In this document: positions 26,595 to 35,900 of the stretch, piece by piece | Layout: every line of letters begins with the position of its first letter | Numbering within the stretch: the first letter of the stretch is position 1 | Source: Elainella saxicola E1 | GTDB taxonomy: Bacteria > Cyanobacteriota > Cyanobacteriia > Elainellales > Elainellaceae | Direction: 5' to 3' | Assembly: GCA_002796835.1 (NCBI GenBank) | Contig: LUGL01000053.1 | Coordinates: 743-60,279, forward strand | Length of the DNA: 59,537 nt | Program-made: the position numbers and the translations under genes | The notes under the pieces: generated by a model | Told to the model about the DNA's origin: nothing | The model's input: the letters and a program-made list of their open reading frames with translations, nothing else | Database searches by the model: none

Positions 26595-26760
26595 CATAAA
26601 CAACGTGGCGATCGGTGGGTGTTCTGACTTTCAAAGTTTTGAGTTTTGAGTTGTGAGAGTCGAATGACTCAACATGCAACCCTCAAAATTCACTTACAGT
26701 TGCGGGACAGCGGCAGACTCTCACTGCACTTTCCCCGTTACCTCTGATGGTTGATCTCCA
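26595..26760 (-). promoter_or_regulatory. Cobalamin (B12) riboswitch
   Basis: On the minus strand, the hallmark B12-box region CTGTCCCGCAACTGTAAG is present near 26690-26716. The 5' side has AGAGGTAACGGGGAAAGTG (about 26729-26748). The 3' side has AGTCAGAACACCCACC (about 26615-26630), the expected return strand. It ends less than 20 bp before the hupE start, consistent with B12 blocking translation or elongation. A variable AT-rich arm (about 26635-26685) lies between. Boundaries are approximate. Confidence 0.9.
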
Positions 26761-26842
26761 CCAGAACCGATCGAGACTTCCGACTATACCACTTCAGTCC
26801 AGTGCGGCTGCAAAAAGTTGTGAAATTTATCGTGGAGGAAGT

Positions 26843-27868
26843 TTAGAACCAACTTTCGATCGGCCTATCCGATCGCACCAATTTCATGCCAGCCTCTGCA
26901 AAGCGTTGATAGGCGGCATCGGCAGTATCAGTGAAGTCTACAACTCCCGGCACGACTACTGGAGAACTGCAATCTTCGAGCAGGTACACTTTGCCAGCGA
27001 GTGAGGGATCGATGGCTTGAATCTCGGTCAGCAAATCATCGATCGTCCAGGCCACACAGTGACTCTTGGCCTGACCTGCAATCACAACTGCGTCAAACTG
27101 CAGCAGCTTCTCCAAAAAGAAACTATTTTTATGGGCGATCGGCTTTTGGTTATGGTCAATCAGCACTTCTGGCTGCAAGACGGAATAGTTTTCAGTGAGG
27201 GGATTGCTGCCCTTCAGCTCAAACACTGTCTGGCTTTGCCGCGCCAAGTTGTGAAAGAAACAGGCTTCCTCAACAGCTGAGACAATTGCATGACCAATGC
27301 CACCCAGAATCGAGTGATAGGGCCAGATGGTTAGCAGGTATTTGCCGTCCTGACTCAGTTGGCTGACATAGTGCAAAGCATAGGCTTGGAGTTGTTCCAA
27401 GCTTTGGCCTAGATTGCCTACCATGCGTGGATTTACCTGCCAAATGCCTTGCTCCACATCTTCCGCTGAAATCATTGTCATGGGTGCAGGGTTTTCTCCG
27501 GTTGCATTCACCCAAAATACCGAATGGAAAATTTGGGCGGTAGTGTGGGTATCCATCGTCAGGGCAATTTCGCTAATTTGGCCTAGATTGCGATAAATAA
27601 ATTCACACAATCGAATATTGTCTTCTACCGCGCCCATGCCCGATCGTCCACCTACAAATAGTTCGAAATCGGGAATGCAGAAAGTGTTTTGCACATCGAT
27701 AGCCAGCAAGCAAATGCGAGTTTGGTCTTGAGCTGCGGCAGTTAACTGATGCTGTTTGGCCCAAGCCAGCGCTTCATCAGCACGAGCCTGATAGGGAACC
27801 CGCCACACTTCACCAACGCTAGAAGGATTGAAATGGGCAGGAATTGGCAGTTGGGTCACGGTATTCAT
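26843..27868 (-). CDS. Isochorismatase-family cysteine hydrolase (nicotinamidase-like)
   Basis: 341 residues, longer than typical 200-residue members. The catalytic triad is visible: Asp in [11 protein letters not shown], Lys in [13 protein letters not shown] and Cys in [17 protein letters not shown]. Metal-binding type residues occur at [11 protein letters not shown], the D-x-H arrangement of nicotinamidases. Nicotinamidases hydrolyse nicotinamide to nicotinate for NAD salvage; other members act on N-carbamoyl amides. A perfect palindrome 43 bp upstream suggests a dedicated repressor. Substrate is not settled by the sequence. Confidence 0.85.
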   Translation of the reverse strand: MNTVTQLPIPAHFNPSSVGEVWRVPYQARADEALAWAKQHQLTAAAQDQTRICLLAIDVQNTFCIPDFELFVGGRSGMGAVEDNIRLCEFIYRNLGQISEIALTMDTHTTAQIFHSVFWVNATGENPAPMTMISAEDVEQGIWQVNPRMVGNLGQSLEQLQAYALHYVSQLSQDGKYLLTIWPYHSILGGIGHAIVSAVEEACFFHNLARQSQTVFELKGSNPLTENYSVLQPEVLIDHNQKPIAHKNSFFLEKLLQFDAVVIAGQAKSHCVAWTIDDLLTEIQAIDPSLAGKVYLLEDCSSPVVVPGVVDFTDTADAAYQRFAEAGMKLVRSDRPIESWF

Positions 27869-27910
27869 CAGTTTCTCCTAGCGTGAAGGCTTGATCCCTC
27901 TATCCTTTTA

Positions 27911-27931
27911 TTATGGTAAAAATTACCATAA
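27911..27931. promoter_or_regulatory. Perfect palindromic operator candidate
   Basis: Arms TTATGGTAA (27911-27919) and TTACCATAA (27923-27931) are perfectly complementary around AAA. The centre lies about 50 bp upstream of the hydrolase start and about 245 bp from the divergent gene. An AT-rich dyad of this size is typical of a dimeric repressor site. NrtR-type Nudix regulators of NAD genes use comparable dyads, but that link is inference. The rest of 27869-28165 shows nothing else clear. Confidence 0.6.
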
Positions 27932-28165
27932 ATGACAAGAGTGTGTTGTTTGTTCGATCGCGCAGATTTAGTAGATTTGGAGAAAATATCTGGGAAAATA
28001 ACTCCCTCACCTCATGGTTATTCCCGCTGGTTTGCAGCCTACTTGCTTACTTTTTTGAATTTTTTTGACTAAAAATAAATGTTTCCTGACAAATGCTGTG
28101 AATCTCGCTAACCTCAGTGCATAAAGTTTACGCATTCAAGTCACTTATTCCCCTAACACCTAACA

Positions 28166-28573
28166 ATGAACGGCTGGCTATTTTCTAATCTGTTAAGCAT
28201 CTCGGTTTTGGCGCAGGTTACGGCTGAAGTTGAAGCACCCGCTTCAAATCCATTGGTTAGTCTCCTGGCCATTATCAGCTACATCTTTGGTGCGTTTTGT
28301 TTATGGAAAATCTTTGAAAAACTTGGAGAAAGCAATGCCTGGTTCGCCTGGGTGCCTTTATTAAGTCAATGGAAAACGTATCAGGCAGGTGGACAGTCTC
28401 CCTGGTGGGTGATTGGTTTGTTTATTCCGATCGTGAATATTGTCGCATTGGTCTTCTTGGTGATTGCCTTTGTGAAAATTGTTAAACGGCTCGGCAAAAA
28501 TCCCTGGCTGCTTTTGCTGATGCTCATTCCGCTGGCAAACCTGTGGTTGTTCTATCACCTTGCCTTCCAGTAA
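28166..28573 (+). CDS. DUF5684-type small membrane protein
   Basis: 135 residues. An N-terminal signal-like or first membrane segment is followed by PLVSLLAIISYIFGAFCLWKIF. The remaining pattern is SNAWFAWVPLLSQWKTYQAGGQSPWWVIGLFIPIVNIVALVFLV (quoted in outline) and NPWLLLLMLIPLANLWLFY. The repeated 'W-W/L-x-P-x-x-N' blocks are characteristic of DUF5684-like proteins. Four membrane helices are likely. Function is unknown. It ends 9 bp before the convergent ureD stop. Confidence 0.75.
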   Translation: MNGWLFSNLLSISVLAQVTAEVEAPASNPLVSLLAIISYIFGAFCLWKIFEKLGESNAWFAWVPLLSQWKTYQAGGQSPWWVIGLFIPIVNIVALVFLVIAFVKIVKRLGKNPWLLLLMLIPLANLWLFYHLAFQ

Positions 28574-28582
28574 GCAACGCAA

Positions 28583-29449
28583 TCAAAGCTGCCAAACTCT
28601 GGGAACGCAGGCCGATCGCCCCAAATATTCCCGCCGCAGCAGATGCCAAAGGTGAACCAGTTCGCGTCTGGCTTCAGTGGTGGAATTACCGCGATAGCGA
28701 CAAAGTAGCCCTGTCTGCAAGCGAGTCACACTCATCTGCGACAGGGTGATTTGCGATCGGATGGTTTCGATCATGCTTTTGGTCACTTCAGGCCCAATTA
28801 GGGCAAAGGTGCCGATGACTGGGCAGGTCGCCAGTCCATGCAAACTGGTGATCATTTTGCTGCCGCCTTGAATCCACTGCGGATCGATCCAGATGAGACG
28901 ATCGTTCTGCCAGATTTCTGTGCGGGAACGCCACTCACCGCCATCAAACTGCTCTCCTCTGGCGCTGCGTCCCAATCTCGTCAGATCCCAGCCCATCCAG
29001 GTCGCTCCTGTTGCTAGCTCAATTTTGAATTGCTGCCGATACAACGCCCCATCAAACACGATCGTCTCTTGGGGTAACCATTCCAAGCAAGCTCCTTCAG
29101 CCACTTGAATCTGCACTTGCTGTTGGGCTTCTAATCCATTCGTGCGATAAACCTTTGTAGCTGCCGCACTGGTTACTAATGCTTGCGCACCTGGTTGAAG
29201 TTGCACCGAGATTGAAAGCCGATCGCCCCCAACAATCCCACCTGCCGTATGCAGCATGACGGTATGACAGGCACAGTCATCTGCTGGATAGAAAGGCCGC
29301 TGCACCTTTAAGGGAGCCTGCACCTGACTGCGACTCAAAATGGTCCTAGCCGATCGTTGCGCAAACTCCAGGGAAAGATGACCCTGCCACGATCGAGCGG
29401 ATGAAGCAAGCGGAGTTGAGGGAGTCTCTAAGGATGGTTCGATCGCCAA
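28583..29449 (-). CDS. ureD: Urease accessory protein UreD (UreH)
   Basis: 288 residues. Family blocks visible: RPFYPADD, HTVMLHTAGGIVGGDRLSI (quoted as two halves around GGI), ALVTSAAATKVYR, CLEWLPQETIVFDGA and WMGWDLTRLGRSARGE. UreD is the scaffold of the UreD-UreF-UreG complex that delivers nickel into urease. No ureA, ureB, ureC, ureE, ureF or ureG gene lies in the window, and the gene downstream is convergent, so ureD is separated from the structural genes on this side. It is probably active with urease encoded elsewhere. Confidence 0.95.
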   Translation of the reverse strand: MAIEPSLETPSTPLASSARSWQGHLSLEFAQRSARTILSRSQVQAPLKVQRPFYPADDCACHTVMLHTAGGIVGGDRLSISVQLQPGAQALVTSAAATKVYRTNGLEAQQQVQIQVAEGACLEWLPQETIVFDGALYRQQFKIELATGATWMGWDLTRLGRSARGEQFDGGEWRSRTEIWQNDRLIWIDPQWIQGGSKMITSLHGLATCPVIGTFALIGPEVTKSMIETIRSQITLSQMSVTRLQTGLLCRYRGNSTTEARRELVHLWHLLRREYLGRSACVPRVWQL

Positions 29450-29498
29450 TTTATCGCCTCAAAAGTTTCCCCCTATCGTATCGAATCCCCTGTTCAAT

Positions 29499-30263
29499 TC
29501 ATTCTGGCAGCAAGGGTTGATTGGCAACTTGCTCTAATCCTACCGATTGCAGCAGAGTTTGCCATGCGTTTAGCAGAGCAACGTTATTAGGTTCCTGCTC
29601 CCGTAATTTAGCCAGGGTGGCAACCGCTTCATACCAAAGGCCAGCTTCGGCGTAAATGCGGGCCTGTTGTTCTGGTGTTGCAGCGGCTAAAGCCTGTGTT
29701 AGCTCAGCATCGGGAGCGATTCGCTCAATCAAACCTGAGGTGAAAGGATTAGCCGATCCATCAAGCGGATCGCAAATTAACGAAAAATACCATTGATAGG
29801 TCTTCCCGACTTCCAATGCTGGAACACTTTGGTCGGTTGGCAAACTAAGACGAATCACCCCCGATTTTTGGGAAACAGGCAGCAGGGTTTTATAAATTTC
29901 TTGGTTCGCACTATCCAGCAAGACAAACTCTGCCATCGTTGCAGGATTTTCCGGAAGATACCAAAAAAAAGTTGGATAGGCCGCTAAGGTAGAACCCTTG
30001 TTATTAGTGGGCATCAACGCAATCATGGGCTGCGTTAAGCATCCTCTAGTGCCCGCTGTAGTGTCTCCTCTGGTGTCTCCTCTAGTGCCTCCTCCTTCCC
30101 GGCGTCCTGGTAAACCACGATCCGGTGGCTCGAACTCCTGCGCCAAGCTGGGCAATGCCATCATCTGAACAATTGCACTTGTCAGCCACAGTATGAAAAA
30201 AAGCAGCAAAGCTTGAGGGCGGAGTCGCTTAAGCGATCGAATATTTGTAATGTGACGGTTCAT
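29499..30263 (-). CDS. DUF928 domain-containing exported protein
   Basis: 254 residues. A signal segment (ALLLFFILWLTSAIVQMMALPSLAQ, about 19-42) precedes a Gly/Arg/Thr-rich stretch with near-repeats (GGTRGDTRGDTTAGTRG). The DUF928 domain follows (LIALMPTNN-type start, YPTFFWYLPENPA, EFVLLDSANQEIYKT, YQWYFSLICD) and ends with a helical TPR-like tail (EQQARIYAEAGLWYEAVATLAKL). In cyanobacteria DUF928 proteins often neighbour CHASE2-domain proteins; none is seen here. Role unknown, periplasmic or surface location likely. Confidence 0.85.
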   Translation of the reverse strand: MNRHITNIRSLKRLRPQALLLFFILWLTSAIVQMMALPSLAQEFEPPDRGLPGRREGGGTRGDTRGDTTAGTRGCLTQPMIALMPTNNKGSTLAAYPTFFWYLPENPATMAEFVLLDSANQEIYKTLLPVSQKSGVIRLSLPTDQSVPALEVGKTYQWYFSLICDPLDGSANPFTSGLIERIAPDAELTQALAAATPEQQARIYAEAGLWYEAVATLAKLREQEPNNVALLNAWQTLLQSVGLEQVANQPLLPE

Positions 30264-30571
30264 AGTAGCTGCACACGGGGGAATTCGTACCGTAGGATCT
30301 ACACGACAGCAAGCGTTGATTACTGGTTGTTGCTCCGTAATCCTGCTGAAAATATTTTAAGCCTGTCAAACGTGACAATTTTCAGATCGTCCCTGAATTG
30401 AAATCCGTTGAACGGGTTCTACACAACTTTATTGTGTCTCCATGCTTGCGCCATCCCGCCTCTGCGCCATTGTTCAGTTTAGCCACCTGACGAGACTGTC
30501 CTCTGCTCCCTTTCAATCCCCCAAACACCCACTATTTTGGTGGATACCTATTCTTGATTTGCGAATTCGCC
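30264..30571. other. Divergent intergenic region
   Basis: About 300 bp between the DUF928 gene and the DUF2157 gene. It should hold both promoters; no operator, RNA structure or repeat was recognised. Confidence 0.4.
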
Positions 30572-31960
30572 ATGCTGCCTGAGAAATTTCGTCGTCAGTT
30601 GCGTCAAGAAGCTGAACAGTGGTGGCAAGAAGGCTTGATTGATGCCAAGTTTTATGAACAACTTAACGATCGCTATCAGTTCCGATCGCTCGAACAGGAT
30701 GCCAGCAATCGTTTTATCGCCATTTTGATGGGGCTGGGCAGCATTCTCCTTGGTCTTGCCGCTATTACCTTTGTAGCAGCGAACTGGCAGGACTGGTCCC
30801 GCTTAACGAAACTAGTCCTATTACTCAGTCTCTTTTTAGGAGCCAATGCGACCGGCTTCTATTTGTGGCGACGACCGACTTCTCTCAAAGGCCAACAGCG
30901 CTTAGGTCTTGGCTTGCTGCTGCTGGGTGCCTTGCTGCTGGGTGCCAATCTAGCCCTGCTCTCCCAGATGTTTCATCAGAGCGGCAACAGCTATGAGTTA
31001 TTCCTGGTTTGGGGTCTGGGCGTGATTGTCATGGCCTATAGCCTGCGCTTGGTGCCGTTAGGCGTGTTGGCCTGGATTCTGATGCAGATTGGCTATTGGG
31101 TTGGCGCGATCGATCGCCTCTCTGGAAATACTTGGAGCTTCGGCCAGTTCTGGGTGATGCACATGCCATTAGTTGCAGCAGGACTGTTTATTCCCCTGGC
31201 CTACCTTTGCCGATCGAAAGTGCTGTTCGCGCTGGGTGGTATTGCCGTTGCGACTTCTCTCTTTGCCAATTTCCTCTCGCTCGCAGACAAAATTGTACTG
31301 CCGTTAGGCTGGATCATTGCGATCGCGTTTGTGCTGCCTCCGGCCTTACTTTGGAGCTACAGCAGCCACATTTGGCGATCGACCCGCACTCCAGATCCGT
31401 TTCAGCCAATCGCCCGCAGTTTGGCCCTTTGGGGCATGAGCCTCACCTTCTTCACGCTCTCATTTTTGGGTTGGTGGGGAATTACCGACAGCGATTTTTC
31501 TGGACAGGCAAACAACTGGCAACCGTTAATTGACGGCGTGATTTTAGCAGGCGTGACGGGATTAGGCTGGCTGCACCTGCGGCGCGACTGGCGCTGGCGA
31601 CAACCTCACCTGATTCATAGCGGCACGATCGCCCTATTTTTGCTGGTGACTGCAATTCTGTTGATTTGGCATATTGATGTGAGTCCGATCGCAACGCTGG
31701 CGGTGTTCCTATCAAACCTCATGCTGTTTTTGCTGGCGGCTGGACTGTTGCGAGATGGCCTGGCCCAAGGCGATCGCGGCATGTTTTGGGGCGGCATGGT
31801 GCTATTGGTCATTGGCATCATCAGTCGCATGTTGGAATATGACACGGGCTTATTGTTGAAGTCGATCGTTTTTGCGCTTTGTGGAGCAGGCATCATTGCT
31901 GCCGGCCTCTGGTTTGAACGCACTACCCAACCCCGATCCCTAGAAACAGGAATTAAATAA
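30572..31960 (+). CDS. DUF2157 multi-pass membrane protein
   Basis: 462 residues from MLPEKFRRQLRQEAEQWW; a TTG six codons upstream is possible but less typical. The first 50 residues are the soluble DUF2157 part (WWQEGLIDAKFYEQLNDRY). About twelve hydrophobic helices follow, beginning RFIAILMGLGSILLGLAAITFVAANWQ (outline). DUF2157 proteins commonly pair with GDYXXLXY-domain proteins, and such a gene follows 107 bp downstream. The pair's function is unknown. Cytoplasmic membrane. Confidence 0.88.
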   Translation: MLPEKFRRQLRQEAEQWWQEGLIDAKFYEQLNDRYQFRSLEQDASNRFIAILMGLGSILLGLAAITFVAANWQDWSRLTKLVLLLSLFLGANATGFYLWRRPTSLKGQQRLGLGLLLLGALLLGANLALLSQMFHQSGNSYELFLVWGLGVIVMAYSLRLVPLGVLAWILMQIGYWVGAIDRLSGNTWSFGQFWVMHMPLVAAGLFIPLAYLCRSKVLFALGGIAVATSLFANFLSLADKIVLPLGWIIAIAFVLPPALLWSYSSHIWRSTRTPDPFQPIARSLALWGMSLTFFTLSFLGWWGITDSDFSGQANNWQPLIDGVILAGVTGLGWLHLRRDWRWRQPHLIHSGTIALFLLVTAILLIWHIDVSPIATLAVFLSNLMLFLLAAGLLRDGLAQGDRGMFWGGMVLLVIGIISRMLEYDTGLLLKSIVFALCGAGIIAAGLWFERTTQPRSLETGIK

Positions 31961-31970
31961 AGCGTATTTC

Positions 31971-32023
31971 TTGTGGGATGGGCATCTTGCCCGTCCGGGC
32001 GGGTGAGGACACCCACCCCACAA
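31971..32023. repeat. Dispersed inverted repeat
   Basis: Outer arms TTGTGGG (31971-31977) and CCCACAA (32017-32023) enclose nested GC-rich inversions (GGGCATCTTGCCC, GTCCGGGCGGGTGAGGAC). The same vocabulary recurs near 25787-25813. This is a common short palindromic element class in cyanobacterial intergenic DNA. It lies between the DUF2157 and GDYXXLXY genes. Confidence 0.7.
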
Positions 32024-32067
32024 TCTTATTTAACCTTGATCCTTCGCTATTCCTTGGAGAAACCATT

Positions 32068-32727
32068 ATGACTGCTCAGCCCGATCGCCAACCCGAACTT
32101 CAGCCCCAAACTCAACCTGAACTTCAGCCCGATATTCAGAAGACAACAAGTTCGTCGAAACGCTTACCCGGCTGGCGGCTCTGGGTGCCCTTGCTGTTTC
32201 AAACGGCGCTGATTTTAGGGGTGCCTGCCCAAGATGCCTATACCTATGTGGCCGGACGGGAAATCACACTGCAAACCGCTCCAGTCGATCCGTACGATCT
32301 ACTGCGCGGCCATTACCAGACTTTGGGGTATGAGATTGCCCAGGTGGATCAGTTGCGATCGTTGCCGGGTGGTGACTGGTTTGCCCAGCATGAATATCAG
32401 GCGGGACAGTTTTATGTGGTTCTGGAAGCACCAAATTCTACAACCGCAACTCCACCTAAACCCTGGAAACCCGTTCGAGTCAGCGCCGATCGACCGCAAA
32501 ATTTAGCAGACAATCAGGTCGCGATTCAGGGTCAAACCAACGACTTTGGGCAAATTACCTATGGCATTGAAACCTATTACATGCCGGAAGCCCAGCGGAA
32601 TCAGCTCAATCAGGAAATTGGCCAACAGACCGATCGACAAGCCTTTGTCGTGGATGTGAAGGTGGATGGCAGCGGCAATGCAGTGCCGATTAGTCTGTGG
32701 GTGAAGCAGAACAACTATCGGTTCTGA
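32068..32727 (+). CDS. GDYXXLXY domain-containing membrane protein
   Basis: 219 residues from MTAQPDRQPE, preceded by TTGGAGAAACC. The frame extends 30 codons upstream, but those lie in the palindromic repeat. A Gln/Pro-rich N terminus is followed by one membrane helix (LWVPLLFQTALILGVPAQDAY, about 44-63) and the signature at DPYDLLRGHYQTLGYEI. Here the Asp of GDYxxLxY is His (GHYQTLGY). The domain is extracytoplasmic. It partners the upstream DUF2157 gene, the usual arrangement. Confidence 0.85.
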   Translation: MTAQPDRQPELQPQTQPELQPDIQKTTSSSKRLPGWRLWVPLLFQTALILGVPAQDAYTYVAGREITLQTAPVDPYDLLRGHYQTLGYEIAQVDQLRSLPGGDWFAQHEYQAGQFYVVLEAPNSTTATPPKPWKPVRVSADRPQNLADNQVAIQGQTNDFGQITYGIETYYMPEAQRNQLNQEIGQQTDRQAFVVDVKVDGSGNAVPISLWVKQNNYRF

Positions 32728-32780
32728 GGCAGTTCCAGAGCGTTTTATGAGAAATCAGGCATCTGCGAATAATGGGGTTC

Positions 32781-32797
32781 GCGAGCGAGACGCTCGC
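32781..32797. repeat. Short perfect palindrome
   Basis: GCGAGCG and CGCTCGC are perfectly complementary around AGA, in the gap between convergent genes ending at 32727 and 32813. This GC-rich element recurs widely in cyanobacterial intergenic DNA and may also terminate transcription weakly. Confidence 0.7.
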
Positions 32798-32812
32798 ACT
32801 ATCAACGATAAT

Positions 32813-33232
32813 TTACGGCACGATCATAACGGGACAAGGCGACAGGTTGATCACGCGATTGGTCACGCTTTCTGCCACGCCTTCATCGGTGAGACCTAAG
32901 CCGCGACAGCCCATGATAATTAGGCCCGCATTAACCTCATCGGCCACATCACAGATAGTAAAGGCGGGTTTGCCTTCTCGCTCAATCACTTCGGCCTCGA
33001 TTCCCTGAGCTAGAAACAGGGCTTTAGCTTCTTCCAATAGTTCAGCGATCGCTTCTGGTGAGGTCATCGTGCGATCGGCAGCAGAAGTTGGCGGATTTTC
33101 AGGATCGGTCGGCTCCACAACCGACAGCAAAATCAGCTTGCTCTGGTAGGTTTTCACCACGTTAGCGACAGTATCAGCCGCTTCGCGAGATTCACGGCTG
33201 CGATCGATCGGAAACAAAACAGTTTTGAACAT
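32813..33232 (-). CDS. Universal stress protein (UspA family)
   Basis: 139 residues from MFKTVLFPIDRSRESREAAD, the standard Usp start; an ATG three codons upstream (33241) is possible. The ATP-type motif appears as LIIMGCRGLGLTDEGVAESVTNRVI followed by PCPVMIVP. A central loop (PENPPTSAADRTMTSPEA) is longer than in minimal Usp. Usp proteins bind nucleotide and respond to stress by unclear means. It is divergent from pgk. Confidence 0.92.
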   Translation of the reverse strand: MFKTVLFPIDRSRESREAADTVANVVKTYQSKLILLSVVEPTDPENPPTSAADRTMTSPEAIAELLEEAKALFLAQGIEAEVIEREGKPAFTICDVADEVNAGLIIMGCRGLGLTDEGVAESVTNRVINLSPCPVMIVP

Positions 33233-33414
33233 GGCATGCAATGCCCGTACAGAATTGAATGGATGCTTCTATTGTCGTCCTTTCGGTTTTGTTCGCGTGT
33301 TAGGCTACAGAATTTTTTCAAAAATCTCGATCAGGACACGCAGATGGGCTTCTATGATGATCCCCTCTCCTTTACAATAACCAATAGGTAAAAAGACTCA
33401 TCCTGGGGGTTCTT

Positions 33415-34617
33415 GTGGCGAAGAAATCTGTAGCGAATTTATCGGCAAGCGATTTATCGGGTAAGCGTGTTCTGGTGCGGGTTGACTTTAACGTCCCCCT
33501 CGACGAGCAGGGCAACATTACCGACGATACCCGCATTCGCGCTGCGCTGCCGACGATTCAAGATTTAACTTCTAAAGGCGCAAAGGTGATTTTAAGCAGT
33601 CACTTCGGTCGGCCAAAAGGTAAGGTCGTAGACAGCATGCGTTTAACGCCGGTTGCAGCACGCCTTTCTGAGTTGCTGGGTCAGCCCGTTGTGAAGTGCG
33701 ATGACTGCATCGGCGATGAGGTGGCCAGCAAAGTGGCAGGTCTAGCAGATGGTCAAGTTGCCCTGCTGGAGAACGTGCGCTTCTATGCTGAAGAAGAAAA
33801 GAACGATCCTGAATTTTCTAAAAAGCTGGCTTCGGTGGCCGATCTCTATGTCAACGATGCATTTGGCACCGCTCACCGTGCCCATGCCTCCACAGAAGGC
33901 GTCACGCATTATTTGCCCTCGGTTGCAGGCTACCTGATCGAGAAAGAACTGAAGTATCTGCAAAGTGCGATTGAAGATCCTCAGCGGCCTTTGGCAGCGA
34001 TCATTGGCGGTTCTAAGGTTTCTAGCAAAATCACCGTGATTGAAACGCTATTAGAAAAAGTAGACAAGCTGCTGATCGGCGGCGGTATGATCTTCACTTT
34101 CTACAAAGCGCGCGGCCTCAGCGTTGGGAAGTCGCTGGTGGAAGATGAATTCCTGGAACTGGCAACCAAGTTGGAAGCCAAAGCGAAAGAAAAAGGCGTT
34201 CAGCTCTTGCTGCCGACTGATGTGGTCGTAGCTGACAAATTCGACAAAGATGCCGAAGCGCAAACCGTTAGCGTTGAAAATATCCCCGATGGCTGGATGG
34301 GGCTTGATATCGGTCCCGATTCTGTGAAAGTCTTCCAGGAAGCACTTGCAGATTGCAAAACCGTGATCTGGAATGGTCCCATGGGCGTGTTCGAATTCGA
34401 CAAATTTGCCAAAGGCACTGAAGCGATCGCCTACAGCTTGGCAGAGATCACCAAAACAGGTGCTACCACAATCATTGGTGGCGGTGACTCCGTTGCAGCC
34501 GTTGAGAAAGTGGGCGTGGCAGAACAAATGAGCCACATTTCCACGGGTGGTGGTGCCAGCCTGGAATTGCTGGAAGGCAAAGTGCTGCCCGGTATCGCGG
34601 CCCTGAACGAAGCGTAA
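33415..34617 (+). CDS. pgk: Phosphoglycerate kinase
   Basis: 400 residues from a GTG start (MAKKSVANL). Blocks seen: [57 protein letters not shown]-type segment (here [16 protein letters not shown]), [37 protein letters not shown] and the nucleotide-binding [11 protein letters not shown]. It interconverts 3-phosphoglycerate and 1,3-bisphosphoglycerate in glycolysis and the Calvin cycle. A terminator-like hairpin follows. Confidence 0.98.
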   Translation: MAKKSVANLSASDLSGKRVLVRVDFNVPLDEQGNITDDTRIRAALPTIQDLTSKGAKVILSSHFGRPKGKVVDSMRLTPVAARLSELLGQPVVKCDDCIGDEVASKVAGLADGQVALLENVRFYAEEEKNDPEFSKKLASVADLYVNDAFGTAHRAHASTEGVTHYLPSVAGYLIEKELKYLQSAIEDPQRPLAAIIGGSKVSSKITVIETLLEKVDKLLIGGGMIFTFYKARGLSVGKSLVEDEFLELATKLEAKAKEKGVQLLLPTDVVVADKFDKDAEAQTVSVENIPDGWMGLDIGPDSVKVFQEALADCKTVIWNGPMGVFEFDKFAKGTEAIAYSLAEITKTGATTIIGGGDSVAAVEKVGVAEQMSHISTGGGASLELLEGKVLPGIAALNEA

Positions 34618-34664
34618 TTTCTAGGCGCGCAGTACCTCAAATCGATTATTGAAACCTCATAACG

Positions 34665-34712
34665 CCACAGGGTTGCAGCAGATTTGCTCAGCGGCTCTGT
34701 GGTTTATTTTTG
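34665..34712 (+). terminator. Probable pgk terminator
   Basis: Arms CCACAG (34665-34670) and CTGTGG (34697-34702) close a GC-containing stem-loop, followed directly by TTTATTTTTG. It sits 48 bp after the pgk stop. Confidence 0.7.
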
Positions 34713-34754
34713 TTGAAAGGAATGATAACTTTTCTATGTTGCTATGGTCTGCCG

Positions 34755-35348
34755 CTAAGGGTCATCCGTGAACCGATCGACCTCCAATACAAATCCTGGC
34801 AAGACGACCTCGCCCGACAGTTGAGTCGGTAACGATCGCACCTCAGGTTCGCTGCCCAAACGATAAATTTCTACCTGCTGATCCTGCAGATTAAACAACC
34901 AGCCCAGGCGAACTCCACTCTCCAGATATTCCTGCATTTTTTCCTGTAGCGTCTCCAGATCATCTGTCCGGGATCGCAACTCCATGACAAAATCGGGAGC
35001 GATCGGCGGGAAGCGTTGGCGTTGGTCTGGGGTGAGGGCTTGCCAGCGCGATCGTTCTACCCAGGCTGCATCGGGAGATCGATCGCCTCCATCCGGTAGC
35101 TTGAATAATGTTGAGGAACTAAATACTTTTCCCAGATTCGTCTGCTTGTTCCATAGATACAACTCTCCCCCCAGGTTCATCTCGCGATTACCGCTATCGC
35201 CGCCCACAGATGACATCAGGATCAAAACTCCTTGAGCGCTCCGCTCAATGTGCAAATTGGGGTTGTTGATACAGAGTTGGTAAAATTGCTCATCGGTGAG
35301 ATGAACTTGTTTGAGATCGAGCTTGAGGGGTTCGGGCAGTGGGATCAT
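34755..35348 (-). CDS. Uma2 family (DUF820) restriction-endonuclease-like protein
   Basis: 197 residues, typical minimal length. The core includes FYQLCINNPNLHIERSAQG, PDAAWVERSRWQALTP, IAPDFVMELRSRTDDLETLQEKMQEYLESGVRLGWL (outline) and VEIYRLG. The acidic PDFVMELRS strand with downstream Lys/Gln fits the PD-(D/E)XK pattern. Unlike the two paralogues near dapL it lacks a coiled-coil tail and belongs to a different subgroup. Function unknown. Confidence 0.9.
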   Translation of the reverse strand: MIPLPEPLKLDLKQVHLTDEQFYQLCINNPNLHIERSAQGVLILMSSVGGDSGNREMNLGGELYLWNKQTNLGKVFSSSTLFKLPDGGDRSPDAAWVERSRWQALTPDQRQRFPPIAPDFVMELRSRTDDLETLQEKMQEYLESGVRLGWLFNLQDQQVEIYRLGSEPEVRSLPTQLSGEVVLPGFVLEVDRFTDDP

Positions 35349-35626
35349 TGCTCCGGTCTCCCAGACAAATAAGGTATGGTGGCGATCGTACTATCAAAGC
35401 AAGCCACAGATCGCCCCTCAACTTTAACTGAGGTCGGCTAACACATGCTGTTTCCGCACAGCATATTCAATTGCGCAAGTCATTTAATTTTCATTCCTCA
35501 GGCAAAGTTATCAATGAAAATTGGTGATTTCTGGCTTCAGCGTTTTGTCGGACGATCGCCCTGCAACTTCCCTAAGGAATACCTTATGCTAGTCAAGATC
35601 TAAGTGAGTAAATAGAGTTTTGTGCT

Positions 35627-35899
35627 ATGGCATTTCTTCGAATCAACGAACACATGACGGTCAACACGCAATACATCGTCAAAGTGAAGTGGAAGGTTAG
35701 TGGTGATGAAGACGAACTGTCCGCATCGGTTTTTATGACGGGCAACGACAAAAATGAAGTTGTTGCTATCAAAGGGGAAGATGCATACAAGCTCTGGGAT
35801 ATTCTCCATGCCAACGAAGAGTATCCCCATAGTGCACTCCATGATAAACGTGATGTTCTTCCCCCATCGGTGCGGCGGCAGTTACGGAAGGAATGGTAG
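35627..35899 (+). CDS. Small hypothetical protein
   Basis: 90 residues: MAFLRINEHMTVNTQYIVKV at the start, an acidic central strand region and a basic C terminus (PPSVRRQLRKEW). It looks like a small beta-alpha domain. No family is recognised. The ORF ends 2 bp from the convergent NACHT gene stop. Coding is supported by an ATG, balanced composition and absence of a better overlapping frame. Confidence 0.6.
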   Translation: MAFLRINEHMTVNTQYIVKVKWKVSGDEDELSASVFMTGNDKNEVVAIKGEDAYKLWDILHANEEYPHSALHDKRDVLPPSVRRQLRKEW

Positions 35900-35900
35900 G

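Noticed and set aside
34051-34536. 161-codon minus-strand frame inside pgk
   Set aside because: It is fully antisense to highly conserved pgk sequence; the open frame reflects codon bias.
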